NCBI GenBank assembly: GCA_012862575.1
Contig: BLSF01000044.1
Coordinates: 248,001-312,000 of the forward strand
Direction of reading: 5' to 3'
Source: Parietichytrium sp. I65-24A
Taxonomy: Eukaryota > Sar > Bigyra > Thraustochytrida > Thraustochytriidae
DNA: 64,000 nt
A program made the translations under genes and the position numbers. Shown here piece after piece: positions 32,677 through 42,128 of the stretch. Under the pieces are notes generated by a model. The model had not been told where the DNA came from. It ran no database searches and saw only the letters and a program-made list of their open reading frames with translations. Position 1 is the first letter of the stretch. Each line of letters starts with the position of its first letter.

Positions 32677-35148
32677 TCAGAATAGAAATGCTCGATCTGC
32701 CTGCAAGAAGTGTAGCACAACTTTCTCAGCCATCTGGCTGAGAGTGCTCTCCTTCTTCTCGCCCGTTATCCAATTCGGAAGATCGAATGGCATATTGGCC
32801 TGGGGAGATGTCTCTCGAAGCCGCTCCGCGGCTTCACTGGGTCTCATCAGGCTCTGTGCGAATATAGCTGCAAGATCGCGCGGCGAGGTTCTGTTGTAGC
32901 TTTGGTTCTTGACCACCTCTCGTAAAAACGTGATTATGTACACAAACACATTATGAGAGAGCGGCGGGAGCTGCTCCAAAAACCTCCGCCCCCACGTCTC
33001 CATCGCCACGTTGTCAACGTCTACCTTTGGAAAAAGAGAAAACGGAACGACAGGCTCCGGAAGAGCGTCCAAGAACTCTAATAAAATCGCTGCGACCGCA
33101 TGTGCCATGCTTTGTCCGCCGTTGTCTTCAGGCACCAGTTCTTGGCCATTGTCGATGCATCGCCGTACAGTGGAAAGCTTGTCTGCGGTCGCAAACCGCT
33201 TGCTCATAACGAAAAGAGAAGGGGTTTTCAGCAAGTCGTATATCCAGAAAAAATTGCATAACCACCAAATCTCTTTGGGAAGCTTCAGAGGCTGGTGCGC
33301 CTTGTCCTTTCCAAGCCTTGTCGCGCGATCCAGCATGACGGCTTCTTTCTCGTCAGGATGTGCCGCAAAAGGGGCATGTGTCCTGACGAGCTGACTCAAG
33401 GCAGCACCGAAGCAAGTTGGCACCAACGCAGCCGACGCACAAATGAAGTGATCCTGGCCATTTTCTAATCGCAACACTAATATATCGTCCAGAATGTCCA
33501 CGCCAGAAGAAAGCGATCGAGCGGTGTAGGCGTCCACTTGAGCGATGGCAGACACTTGTACAGAGGAGCCAGGCGTGAGAAGCCCAAAGTCTGGTTCCAA
33601 GCGCAGCCAATGTTTTGAGATGGATTGGTCTTCAAGTTTTGGTATGAATCTCCAGGTAACTGGGACGTGCCCGACATTAGAGATTGTGACTTGCTCTACG
33701 CGACGCTCCATATAAGTGAGCCCGCCTTCGAATGCGAGTGCATTTTTGTCCAACTTAATCTGTGGGCGCTCCGCGTTTTCCCATTTGTCAAGCTCTCGAA
33801 TGATTTGATGGAATACTTCTGAACGCTTGGATGGCATCTTCTCTCGGATTTTTGCTTCAAACAGCGCATATACGGGCTTGTGATCAGATGCGGTCAGAGT
33901 GGGACAGCTCATGTACTTTAAGATGCGAGCATGACTATCGTTGACGTCGCGCCAAAGAATTCTATCACAATACGCCGGTGCTCTGATTTTCTTCTCCGGG
34001 CGCCGATCATAACTGTTTGTGCCTGGTTGAAACTTGTAGGTTGGAAGAAATTGAATTTCGCCTTCCTTGAAACCAGCAAAAGCGCGTCCTCCGTTTTGTT
34101 CTATGAGCAACTGGTCATTCTCCCGAAGCCACTGCAAATTGTTCGAGTCCACGTGGAAAAAAACGGTCTCAATCGAGTGCTCCATCGCAATTCGATAGTT
34201 GAAGTCTCCAAGCCAAAACACATAGTCATGGTCCACAATCCCAAACGATGTGTCGCTCAAGATTGGCGTGAGACTTAGACTGCTGATGTTATTCTCTTCC
34301 CAGCCGGAGCTCGTCTCGCTGCTGCCGCCTGCGCCCGTGGCAACCACGCTCGTTGAGCTACCTCCAGTCAGATACGGTGCGATTTGCGAGGAAGGTCCTC
34401 CAGACACGCCAGGATTGAGGGCGACAGCCTCGTATGCTTTGCGATACATGCGCTGTCCATCAGGAACCATGAGAGTTGCGTCGGCAGGACACGAGAGCCT
34501 TTCTTCCGCGCTCTTTTGTGACATGACATGGACGTCGTCTCTAAAAGAGGTCTTCGCCATAATATTTCGAAAGTCGGCATTGCGTGAGTCTACGGCCTCG
34601 CGGTGCGCTGCAAGATGGGCGCAAACGAAGCAAAGGGTGGTGTCATACAACTGGAAGCGGATGGACACACCACCTTTGTTGCCCATGCCCATCACCCCGG
34701 TCGGGGTCACCGCCGTTTGAATCGACATCTGTAGCAAGTTTTTCCGATGCTCGTCCAGAACAAACACGCAAAGCATAATCCCGACCAGATGCTTTGACGT
34801 TACAAACGCATACCTCGGCCCACCGTACATCTTGCTGAGCGTCGCTGCAATCGTCTCTATCCACACCTTACACCGGTCTGTGCTGCTCGAGTCCATCACC
34901 ACGTTCCCTGCGGTCAGGTCCACCATCTCCTGAAACCCAAGCACGTACACGTCCGGCATGCGCCCAGCCCCTCCAACCGACAGCCAGGCGTCCAGCGACT
35001 CGGTCGGTTTCTTCCCGTTCACATTCCAGGTCCCCACGAACACCTGCAATTGCCGATGCCTCACGAACTCGTCTTGCCTCTTACGCAGCTGCTCGCGGAG
35101 CCATTCTTCGCGAATTTTGTGCGACACATCACCGCGCCCGCTCTCCAT
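32677..35148 (-). CDS. OCRL: Inositol polyphosphate 5-phosphatase, OCRL/INPP5B type
   Basis: Removes the 5-phosphate from PI(4,5)P2 and related lipids on endosomes, Golgi and ciliary membranes. 823 aa, one exon. The catalytic domain opens with VFVGTWNVNGKKP (about 36-48), followed by GFQEMVDL, GNKGGVSIRF, WLGDFNYRI (about 310-317), PAYCDRI (about 390) and SDHKPV (about 422), which carry the metal and catalytic residues. An ASH-type beta domain follows (about 470-590), then a C-terminal RhoGAP-like domain. That domain has LFVMSKRFAT where active GAPs have an Arg finger, so it is probably inactive, as in human OCRL. The N-terminal PH domain of animal OCRL is absent. The frame extends 14 codons upstream from GTG; the ATG at 35148 is used. 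Confidence 0.9.
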   Translation of the reverse strand: MESGRGDVSHKIREEWLREQLRKRQDEFVRHRQLQVFVGTWNVNGKKPTESLDAWLSVGGAGRMPDVYVLGFQEMVDLTAGNVVMDSSSTDRCKVWIETIAATLSKMYGGPRYAFVTSKHLVGIMLCVFVLDEHRKNLLQMSIQTAVTPTGVMGMGNKGGVSIRFQLYDTTLCFVCAHLAAHREAVDSRNADFRNIMAKTSFRDDVHVMSQKSAEERLSCPADATLMVPDGQRMYRKAYEAVALNPGVSGGPSSQIAPYLTGGSSTSVVATGAGGSSETSSGWEENNISSLSLTPILSDTSFGIVDHDYVFWLGDFNYRIAMEHSIETVFFHVDSNNLQWLRENDQLLIEQNGGRAFAGFKEGEIQFLPTYKFQPGTNSYDRRPEKKIRAPAYCDRILWRDVNDSHARILKYMSCPTLTASDHKPVYALFEAKIREKMPSKRSEVFHQIIRELDKWENAERPQIKLDKNALAFEGGLTYMERRVEQVTISNVGHVPVTWRFIPKLEDQSISKHWLRLEPDFGLLTPGSSVQVSAIAQVDAYTARSLSSGVDILDDILVLRLENGQDHFICASAALVPTCFGAALSQLVRTHAPFAAHPDEKEAVMLDRATRLGKDKAHQPLKLPKEIWWLCNFFWIYDLLKTPSLFVMSKRFATADKLSTVRRCIDNGQELVPEDNGGQSMAHAVAAILLEFLDALPEPVVPFSLFPKVDVDNVAMETWGRRFLEQLPPLSHNVFVYIITFLREVVKNQSYNRTSPRDLAAIFAQSLMRPSEAAERLRETSPQANMPFDLPNWITGEKKESTLSQMAEKVVLHFLQADRAFLF

Positions 35149-36226
35149 CGCGCCTTCCCCGCTGCGCACACTAGTTCTTTCAATTCGCACACTCCAACGC
35201 CGCCCGGGAGGAAAACAAACAAAACAGGCAAAGTCGCAATCAAACTACCACCGCCACGGCGAGAGCGAACGAATCCTAAGGCTCCAATCCTTTAAGCTTC
35301 CAAGCTTTTCCGCAACGGTGAACACAAAGTCCGCGTCCTTGACCTCTCAGCCTCTCAGGCGCTTCGGAGCCCTTCCGCTCTATTGCGAGAGGCAAGAATT
35401 AAGAATCAAGAATCAAGAGGCGCCAGAAACTTCCTGACCGTGCGACCTTCCTGACCTGGCGACCTGGCGCGTATGTATTGGCACCAACGCGCACCGGTAA
35501 AGTGTGCTGCGCGTACGTCACATACGCATGGGCTTGGTTCACACCGTCCTTCGTTCGCTCGTTCCTTCCTTATTTCTTCCCTGTAGAAAATAGTGTAGTA
35601 CACGTAAACTTTGACCATCTTATTCTTATCTTCCTCTATTTTTTTTGACAGGTACTCGGTGCTCACACTCGCCGTCAAGACATGTCAAGACATGTCAAGA
35701 CACTGTGGAGGTTGAATCGAGATGGAAAGTGAAACGAAGAAAGCAAGAGAAAAAGCATTCTCGGCCGCCGAAGATTTTTGAGCTCGCGTTTCGTTTCGTT
35801 TCGTTTCATTCGTAGTCATTTTGGCGGTTGACAAACAATCAGACTCTGAGGCAAAGAGATGGATAGATAGATGATAGGTAGATAAGATAGGCTCCAATAC
35901 CTATATCATGTAGGTCACGCAGCGGAAACCCAGTATACCAAAGCATGGCGAGAGTGGGTGGTGAACTTTAGATTTTGATTTTGGATCCCTCTTTGGGTCT
36001 TGGGCTCGAAGATCATATGATGGTGGACGACTCGTGCAATCCAAATTGTGTGTTGTTCATCGGAAATGAAGTATAGATGGATGGATGGATGGATAGCGCT
36101 GCATTGCTGTTTGTGCCGGTGGAGACGCACGTTGTGGAAAGATGCGGAATAAAATCGCGAACCAACCATCATTCGCTGCAAGCTCATGAGACGCCGCTTT
36201 GAAACCGCAAAGGACGACGAAATGCT
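35149..36226. promoter_or_regulatory. Phosphatase promoter region and kinase 3' flank
   Basis: 1.08 kb between tandem - genes. It holds three tandem ACATGTCAAG units (about 35676-35702), GATA-rich repeats at about 35859-35890, and a (GGAT)n run at 36076-36096. No gene seen. The phosphatase promoter must be in the left part. Confidence 0.5.
36076..36096. repeat. (GGAT)n microsatellite
   Basis: Five GGAT units about 130 bp beyond the kinase stop codon on the - strand; likely in its 3' flank. Confidence 0.8.
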
Positions 36227-39200
36227 CTATTCTTCGTCGGGTCTATTAGTGGAGGCCTTGCGCATGGTGGAAGAGTAGCTGCCAAACTTTTGGAGGTCAA
36301 CCTTGGCGCGACGCTCAAGCTCTTGCATTGGAACTGTGCGACGCGCATGGCGTTTCAGCTGCTGGCTGACGAACTCGTGAGAGTTGATGAGCTGATCGAT
36401 GGTCTCGCGTGGGATTTTACTGACGATAGTGTTTGGCGCAGAGCACACTGCCGCCACCGAATGCTTTGCCCCGCTCAAGATTTGCTCCAAGCCTACTGTA
36501 TCGCCAGGAACGAGCTTTTCTCGCCCACCTGCAAAGCCGGAGTCCCCTTTAGATCGCAAGACTTTGTTTGAGTCGTTGCGCGAGACAAGCTCCAGCTCGC
36601 CACGATGCACCATATAGATGGCTTCCACAGGGTCATCTTTACGAAAGAGAGTGTCGCCAGGCTGTAGAAGGATTCGGCGCACACCATCAACATCCAGCCT
36701 CTTGTCGTGCTCACCCTGGGGCCTCGCCACCTCCACCTCGTCAACTTCGCCGGATCCGCTTAGGTCCTTATTATACTTTTGTATGCGCTCCTTCAGACTG
36801 TCTCGGTCGATGAAGTCCGCGTCCTCGGCAGCGTCCTCTTCTTCTCGCTCGACGAGATTGAGATGGTCCGCGAATTCCTTTCTGAGCTTTCTTCGTCGCA
36901 CTTCATCAATGCGACGCTTGTCTGAAAGCTCTTGACGACGTGTTCGCTTGTCCTCCTTCGCAAGCTTGAGAAGGTTCCGCACCCAACGGTGCTGGCGAAG
37001 TCTCATCGCGTGCTTAATGGCGAGAGCAAATGTGGTGTTCCCGTCTCCGATCAGATTGTAGAAGCTGCCCTTGTCCATGGCAAGAATCTCTGCGTCACTC
37101 ACACAGCGAACAGTGGTGACATACTCGCCCAAATTCTCCATGAGCACCTGCTCACCAAAGTGATCGCCAGGGCCAAGCTGCGCGACACTTAGAACTTTGC
37201 CCAAGGAGCTCACGTATTCTACACTTAGAGTGCCAGAGTCAACAATGTAGAATTTTTGAGGTGGGTCGCCCTTCTTGAACACATACGACCCCGCTTTGAA
37301 TTTGAGGTGCTCCATGTTTGACACAGCCCTCGCATACTCCTCGAATGCTTTCATGTGCTTGGTCATGACGAAATTTGAAAGTTCTTCAGGAAGATCATCG
37401 TCGTCATCGACCGATGCCGCATCGTCTCTGTTTGAATCAGGCTTGGCAGCTGTTTTCTTGCTTGAAGAGGAGCCATAAACCCAATTGTACGGATTGCTGT
37501 ACCACAGCACGGAAGCTCCCGCGGACCACAGCCGCGAACCAATGGAAGGCGAAGCAGGCGCAGAGGCAAGGTCAGCTGGTCCGGACGGTGGGTTAGTTGC
37601 GGGGCTAAAGCTGTCATTCTTAGCCTTGGCGCTCGGTCTGCTCAACAATGGGTTCTCTGCAAAGCTTTGCGGATACCTCGCATCAGTGCTGCTTTCGACT
37701 TCTTCACCCTTGTCATCCTCCAAAAGGAGTGGCAGAAGCTGTGGCTCGCTAACGCCACGCTCGAGGTCCGCGATTTGCGACTGCCAAAATTCTTTGCGCG
37801 CTTGGATAAGATTTTCCAAATAAAATCGAAAGGCAGGCTCCTGCCTCCTGAGCCTTGTCAGCTCATTCAGCGGAATGCCGACCACCGTTACTGGTGTGAT
37901 ACACTTGGCTGTACTGTACCTGGTACCACCACCGCCGGTGGCGGCTGAGGTCCCGATTAGGTCACCAGGCCCGCGCTCGGCAATTTTAAAGCTCATAGAC
38001 TCGGCTCCATGCGCTCGACTTGAAGGTGCTGTGGTATTGCTTCCTATCAAGCCTTCCCTGATCAGATACATAAAATCTGCTTTGTCGCCTTGTCGGAAAA
38101 GGACCTGGCCAGGGGAGAGATGCTTCACAACTAAACCGTTCGGGTTGAGATACTCCACAAGCTCGTGCAGTCGAGAAGCTTGCTGCTTCATTGCGACTTT
38201 AAAAAGCAGCTCGTTCAGAGCGGGAGAACCCGCGAGTGCTCTCAGGAATATGTCCTTGGGGATAAACAATACTTCGGAGGGTTTCGTGCACCGGACGGTG
38301 GAGTTCCGTGTTTTGTGACCTTTGATCAGCGCAGTTTCACCAAAGATGCTGCCCGGAGGGAGCTTCGCGTAAGAGTACTGCGCTTTTTTGTTATCTGCAT
38401 CCTGATACTCGAGCCTTGCTTTTCCCTGCAGAAGAACGTAGCACCCTTGAGGGACTGATCCTTGGCTGAACACCACCTCGCCCTCCTTAAAGTGGCGGGT
38501 TACGCAATCGAGTTTACGCAAAAACGCCTTGAATTCGACGACATCAATACCTTCCGCTTGCGATGCAGTGGTCACAGGAGGTGCCCCTGCTCCTCCGGTG
38601 GGGTTCACGGGCTCTGGCGTGACAGAGTCTTTTTTGGTTCCGCCGGGCAGTATTGCGTCGTACAGCTGCTGTACAAGAGGCTTTACTGGCTCATTGTGGT
38701 GGCGGTGATAAGACACCACGACCTCATCCTCGGCTTCGTCCCCGGTAATCCTCAACAGATTTTCTACCTTTGGAGCCACAAGACGATTGTGCTCGTTGAG
38801 CTCAAACATCTTGAATGCATCCAGAAAAAGCCTATCCGAAGTGATGTCGTTTTCACCCTGCTCGTTAAGGTACACGTTCTTTCCGTTGGCAGCAACGGCC
38901 ATTAACAACACTCGCGTGAAAGCCTCGCCAGCCCTTTCCGTCGAGAACGGAACAAGCCGCGGGTCGTGAGTATTGTCGATTTGCTTGTCAACTGCTTCGT
39001 CCCGCTTAACTGTGTAGCCTTGCAAGGTCCAGCTGGTGGGCAACGTGTCAATATGAGAGGGCTTTTTGTTTTCTTGGACGTTGATGATGAATGGGTGCTC
39101 CAGGACATCCGAGGAGGTGAAGCGTTTTGCCGGGTCTGGCTCTAAGAGACCGGAGATTAGGTTTTGTGCGTCCTTGGTGAGTCGCAATTTATCCCCGTGG

Positions 39201-40746
39201 ATATCGAAGCGATATTTGCCCTTGAGAATCGACCTCGCCATTTCCCTCTCATCGCCACGGCCATGAGGGTCAAAGGGATGGCACCCTAAAAGCATAATAT
39301 ATAGCACCACTCCAAGCGCCCACATGTCGCAAGCCCGTCTGCGTAACCACATGACATTAGCAACTCGCATTTTCCTACCATCAAAACAAGGCGACACACT
39401 TCTCCTATTGACGCGGCAACTTACGGATCACTCTTCACAGTGGTCCTCTCCAAATCGGAGAGATTTTTTCCACTCTCACCAATCACACTTTTGACCTGTT
39501 CCGGGCTCCAATATGCCATCGTGCCAACCCTCGAGCCCTTGTCTCCGCGCACCATTGAGAGCTTGCCGGCCACCTCGGAGATTTTGCGCGCCATCCCAAA
39601 GTCGATCACCCTGCAGTCATCGACACTCTTCTTGTTTGCAAACACAAGATTCTCGGGCTTGATATCGAGGTGCACGTAGCCGCATTTGTGAATATGTTGC
39701 AGGGCGCTTGCAACGCGATTAATCAACTTACTCGCGGCGTTTTCTGTGAACGGGCCGTTAGCAATAATGTGGTCCAGCACTTCGCCACCTTCACAGAGCT
39801 CTGTAATTACATAATACTTGCCGCCGCAGTAGAGCACTTCTATAAGATGGATGACGTTATCTTGGCCGCGAACACGTTTTAGGACCTCAATTTCCTCCAG
39901 CAGTGCCTCTGCAGACATCGCCGTGTGCGGCACCACTTTCATCGCAACTGGCCGACCGGTTGCGCGATCCACAGCTCGAACAACTCGGCCGTAAGCGCCT
40001 TTCCCGATCACTTGCATTTGCTTTCTTCGATCAACTTTGCGCCGCAGCGGGAGCGCTCGCTTCGCTTCCCCCGGAGTCTCATCACCAATAAAATTTGGAT
40101 CCCCAGGCAGGGCGGGGAGTACCACGCGCTCAGTTGCTGTAGTTGCCGTAGTTTGATTAGAGTTCGTGCTTGCCGTCGCCAACGCAGAAGTCACAATCGG
40201 TGGGTTGTCTAGATCCGCCTCATTGAACGCGTACCGCAGCAGAAGAGCCTCAGGAGTGATCTGCTCTCCAACGCTGAAAGCTTCGATTGTGACGGCAGCG
40301 CCAGCACTACCGCTGGTGCTGAACTTTCGGCTCAGCTCAACATTTGACATAGACAGATACTGCCGGCTTTGAATTTGTTCCTTTCCGTCCTGGGTCACGA
40401 GGTACAAAGACCCAAGCGCGACTCCGATGGAGGCAAACAGCGCCCCGGCAGCGAGTCCAGTCAGGCCAACTACTGGCTCATTTCGGCGCATAAACGACTC
40501 GCTTTTCCCGGGTTTTTGCGCTTGCTGTTGCCCGCTTTTACTTTGCTGCTCTTGTTGCGTTGGTGGCTGATTCTGACATAATGTGCGCCGCTGGACACCG
40601 AAGATTCGAGCTCCATTTCGGGCTTCCAGTAGCTTAGAAAACACCGTCGTGAATACCGGAGCTTCTGATTTCCCGCGAACCAATCTCGATGACAAAACGC
40701 TCGCTTGCCGCTCCAGACGGATTCCACTCCCGCGCAAACCTCGCAT
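36227..40746 (-). CDS. Protein kinase with four cyclic-nucleotide-binding-like domains
   Basis: Predicted Ser/Thr kinase of 1,477 aa. Exon 1 is 39425-40746, intron 39339-39424 (86 bp, GTAAGT...TACGCAG), exon 2 36227-39338; the join is inside the kinase domain between VKSD and ACDMWALGVV. The N terminus is Arg-rich, and a hydrophobic segment lies at about 91-117, so it may be anchored in an organelle or ER membrane. Kinase domain about 243-524: GKGAYG 248-253, VAMK Lys270, HLDIKPEN 359-366, DFGMA 382-386; CaMK-like. A degenerate EF-hand-like stretch follows (about 610-645). Then four cyclic-nucleotide-binding folds at about 720-810, 841-936, 1116-1206 and 1326-1426. The first keeps FGETAL and a following Arg; the second is degenerate; the third has FGE but lacks the Arg; the fourth is degenerate. 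PKG enzymes place binding domains before the kinase, so the order is reversed here. Ligand unknown. Confidence 0.85.
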
Positions 40747-41404
40747 TATTCACAGCCGCTGCGTCCGTTTTGCAAGTCCGTACGTCTCTTCCAACTCTTC
40801 CGAGCTAGCATACATCCACGGCGTGTATCCACCGAGTCCAGAAGAAATTGAAACAAATAGAATATTTCCAAATCTCTTCGCGGCAGCAAACACTTCCGCT
40901 AAGTTTTACCTGCCCAAGTGTCGGAGCCCTCGAGCTCAAATGTCGTTTCTGCCGTAGAGAGAGTGCGCCAGATCTTCGCCAACTCAAGATAGACTGCAAC
41001 GGAAAGGAGAACTTTGGCGCGCACCCTTCGAAAGACGCGCCGCCCGCTAGTACCCAGCTAGCGACCGCCTAGTAGGTGTCCTCGCGCACACTTCCCGCAG
41101 GCAAGTGATTCGCGCGTGTGTCCTCTAGCTAGCACTCGCTAAGTCGGCCCTAGCACTTGCTTGGCGCACCCGCACTTGGATCCTCCGTTACGCGCAGGTT
41201 CCCTTCGTTACGTACAGCCGTGACGCGAAAGACAGCCGCGTGACGAGCGGCCGACGCTTTACGGTGCGCCGGAACCAAGAAGAACGGACACGTGCCAGTA
41301 ACGAGAGCGCGCTTGTGACGCTGCCGAGAATGAGCACATTTATAGAACAGAGAAGAGAGGGTGTGCACCATTACACAAACATACACAAACACTGTCCATG
41401 TGAA

Positions 41405-41436
<32 letters not shown>

Positions 41437-41511
41437 TGAGAGAGAGTGAGAGTGAGGAATGGAATTTGCGGTGTACGAAAGAATCACAAAGGGGTAGAGC
41501 ACGGTAAGCGT
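40747..41511. promoter_or_regulatory. Divergent promoter region between kinase and small gene
   Basis: 765 bp between divergent start codons. It contains a (GAAA)n plus GA tract at 41406-41457 on the side of the + gene. The left part has CTAGC-containing short repeats (about 41050-41135). No gene seen. Confidence 0.5.
41406..41457 (+). repeat. (GAAA)n and GAGT purine tract upstream of a small gene
   Basis: Seven to eight GAAA units followed by GTGAGAGAGA, ending about 55 bp before the ATG at 41512. The purine strand is the sense strand. Confidence 0.85.
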
Positions 41512-41976
41512 ATGGCGGACGAGGACGTTGCGCGCGTTGTGGAGGCGCTAGGTGAGGATGCAGGAGTGAAAGTGGCGGCTGTGTTTCGCCCGGACCCTGA
41601 GAACTATGTGGACCCGGAGATTGCGGAGGGCAAATGTATTCTGGACCTGATTTGTTTCTGCTTCGTCAAGCCCAAAGAGGAGATCGCGCAGTTTAAGAAC
41701 CAGCTGGCAGCCTTGTATGCGATAACGGATAAAGGAATCGTCGTCATCGACGGGACCGACGGGTCCATACAAGCCCGAGCTTTGTGGAAATTTGTTGTCG
41801 ATCTCATACCAGAGAGCGACACGAGCCTGGTGAAGGTGCGCCTAAAGAGTGAAACATCAGATGTGGTAAAGCTATGGTCGGTAAAAGACCCACAAGCTTT
41901 CGTCGATGCTTGCAACGAGGCTAAACGAGCCGAGGAAGGGAAGGCGCCTGAGCAGGAATCCATGCAAAAGCAGTGA
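41512..41976 (+). CDS. Conserved-looking hypothetical protein of 154 aa
   Basis: A well-formed frame with coding-like composition: acidic N terminus, alternating hydrophobic strands (DLICFCFV, LAALYAITDKGIVVIDG, VKVRLKSETSDVVKLWSV), and an amphipathic C-terminal helix rich in Ala, Glu and Lys. The strand-rich core ending in a helix is reminiscent of a PH-like domain, but I do not recognise the family. The first in-frame ATG at 41512 follows a GAAA-rich leader; an upstream in-frame ATG is less likely because it lies within the leader. It converges on UPF2 with a gap of 152 bp. Function unknown. Confidence 0.6.
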   Translation: MADEDVARVVEALGEDAGVKVAAVFRPDPENYVDPEIAEGKCILDLICFCFVKPKEEIAQFKNQLAALYAITDKGIVVIDGTDGSIQARALWKFVVDLIPESDTSLVKVRLKSETSDVVKLWSVKDPQAFVDACNEAKRAEEGKAPEQESMQKQ

Positions 41977-42128
41977 AACTTGTTTTCCACAGTGATTGGG
42001 AACGCATTTCAGGAGATCAACGAGAGGTGAGCCGGAAGAAAATGAGACGAGACACAATCTCACTGACTTGCAGAAGATGCATTTTTATATGGAAAAAATT
42101 CCAGTACATACACAACTCTCTAACTTTG

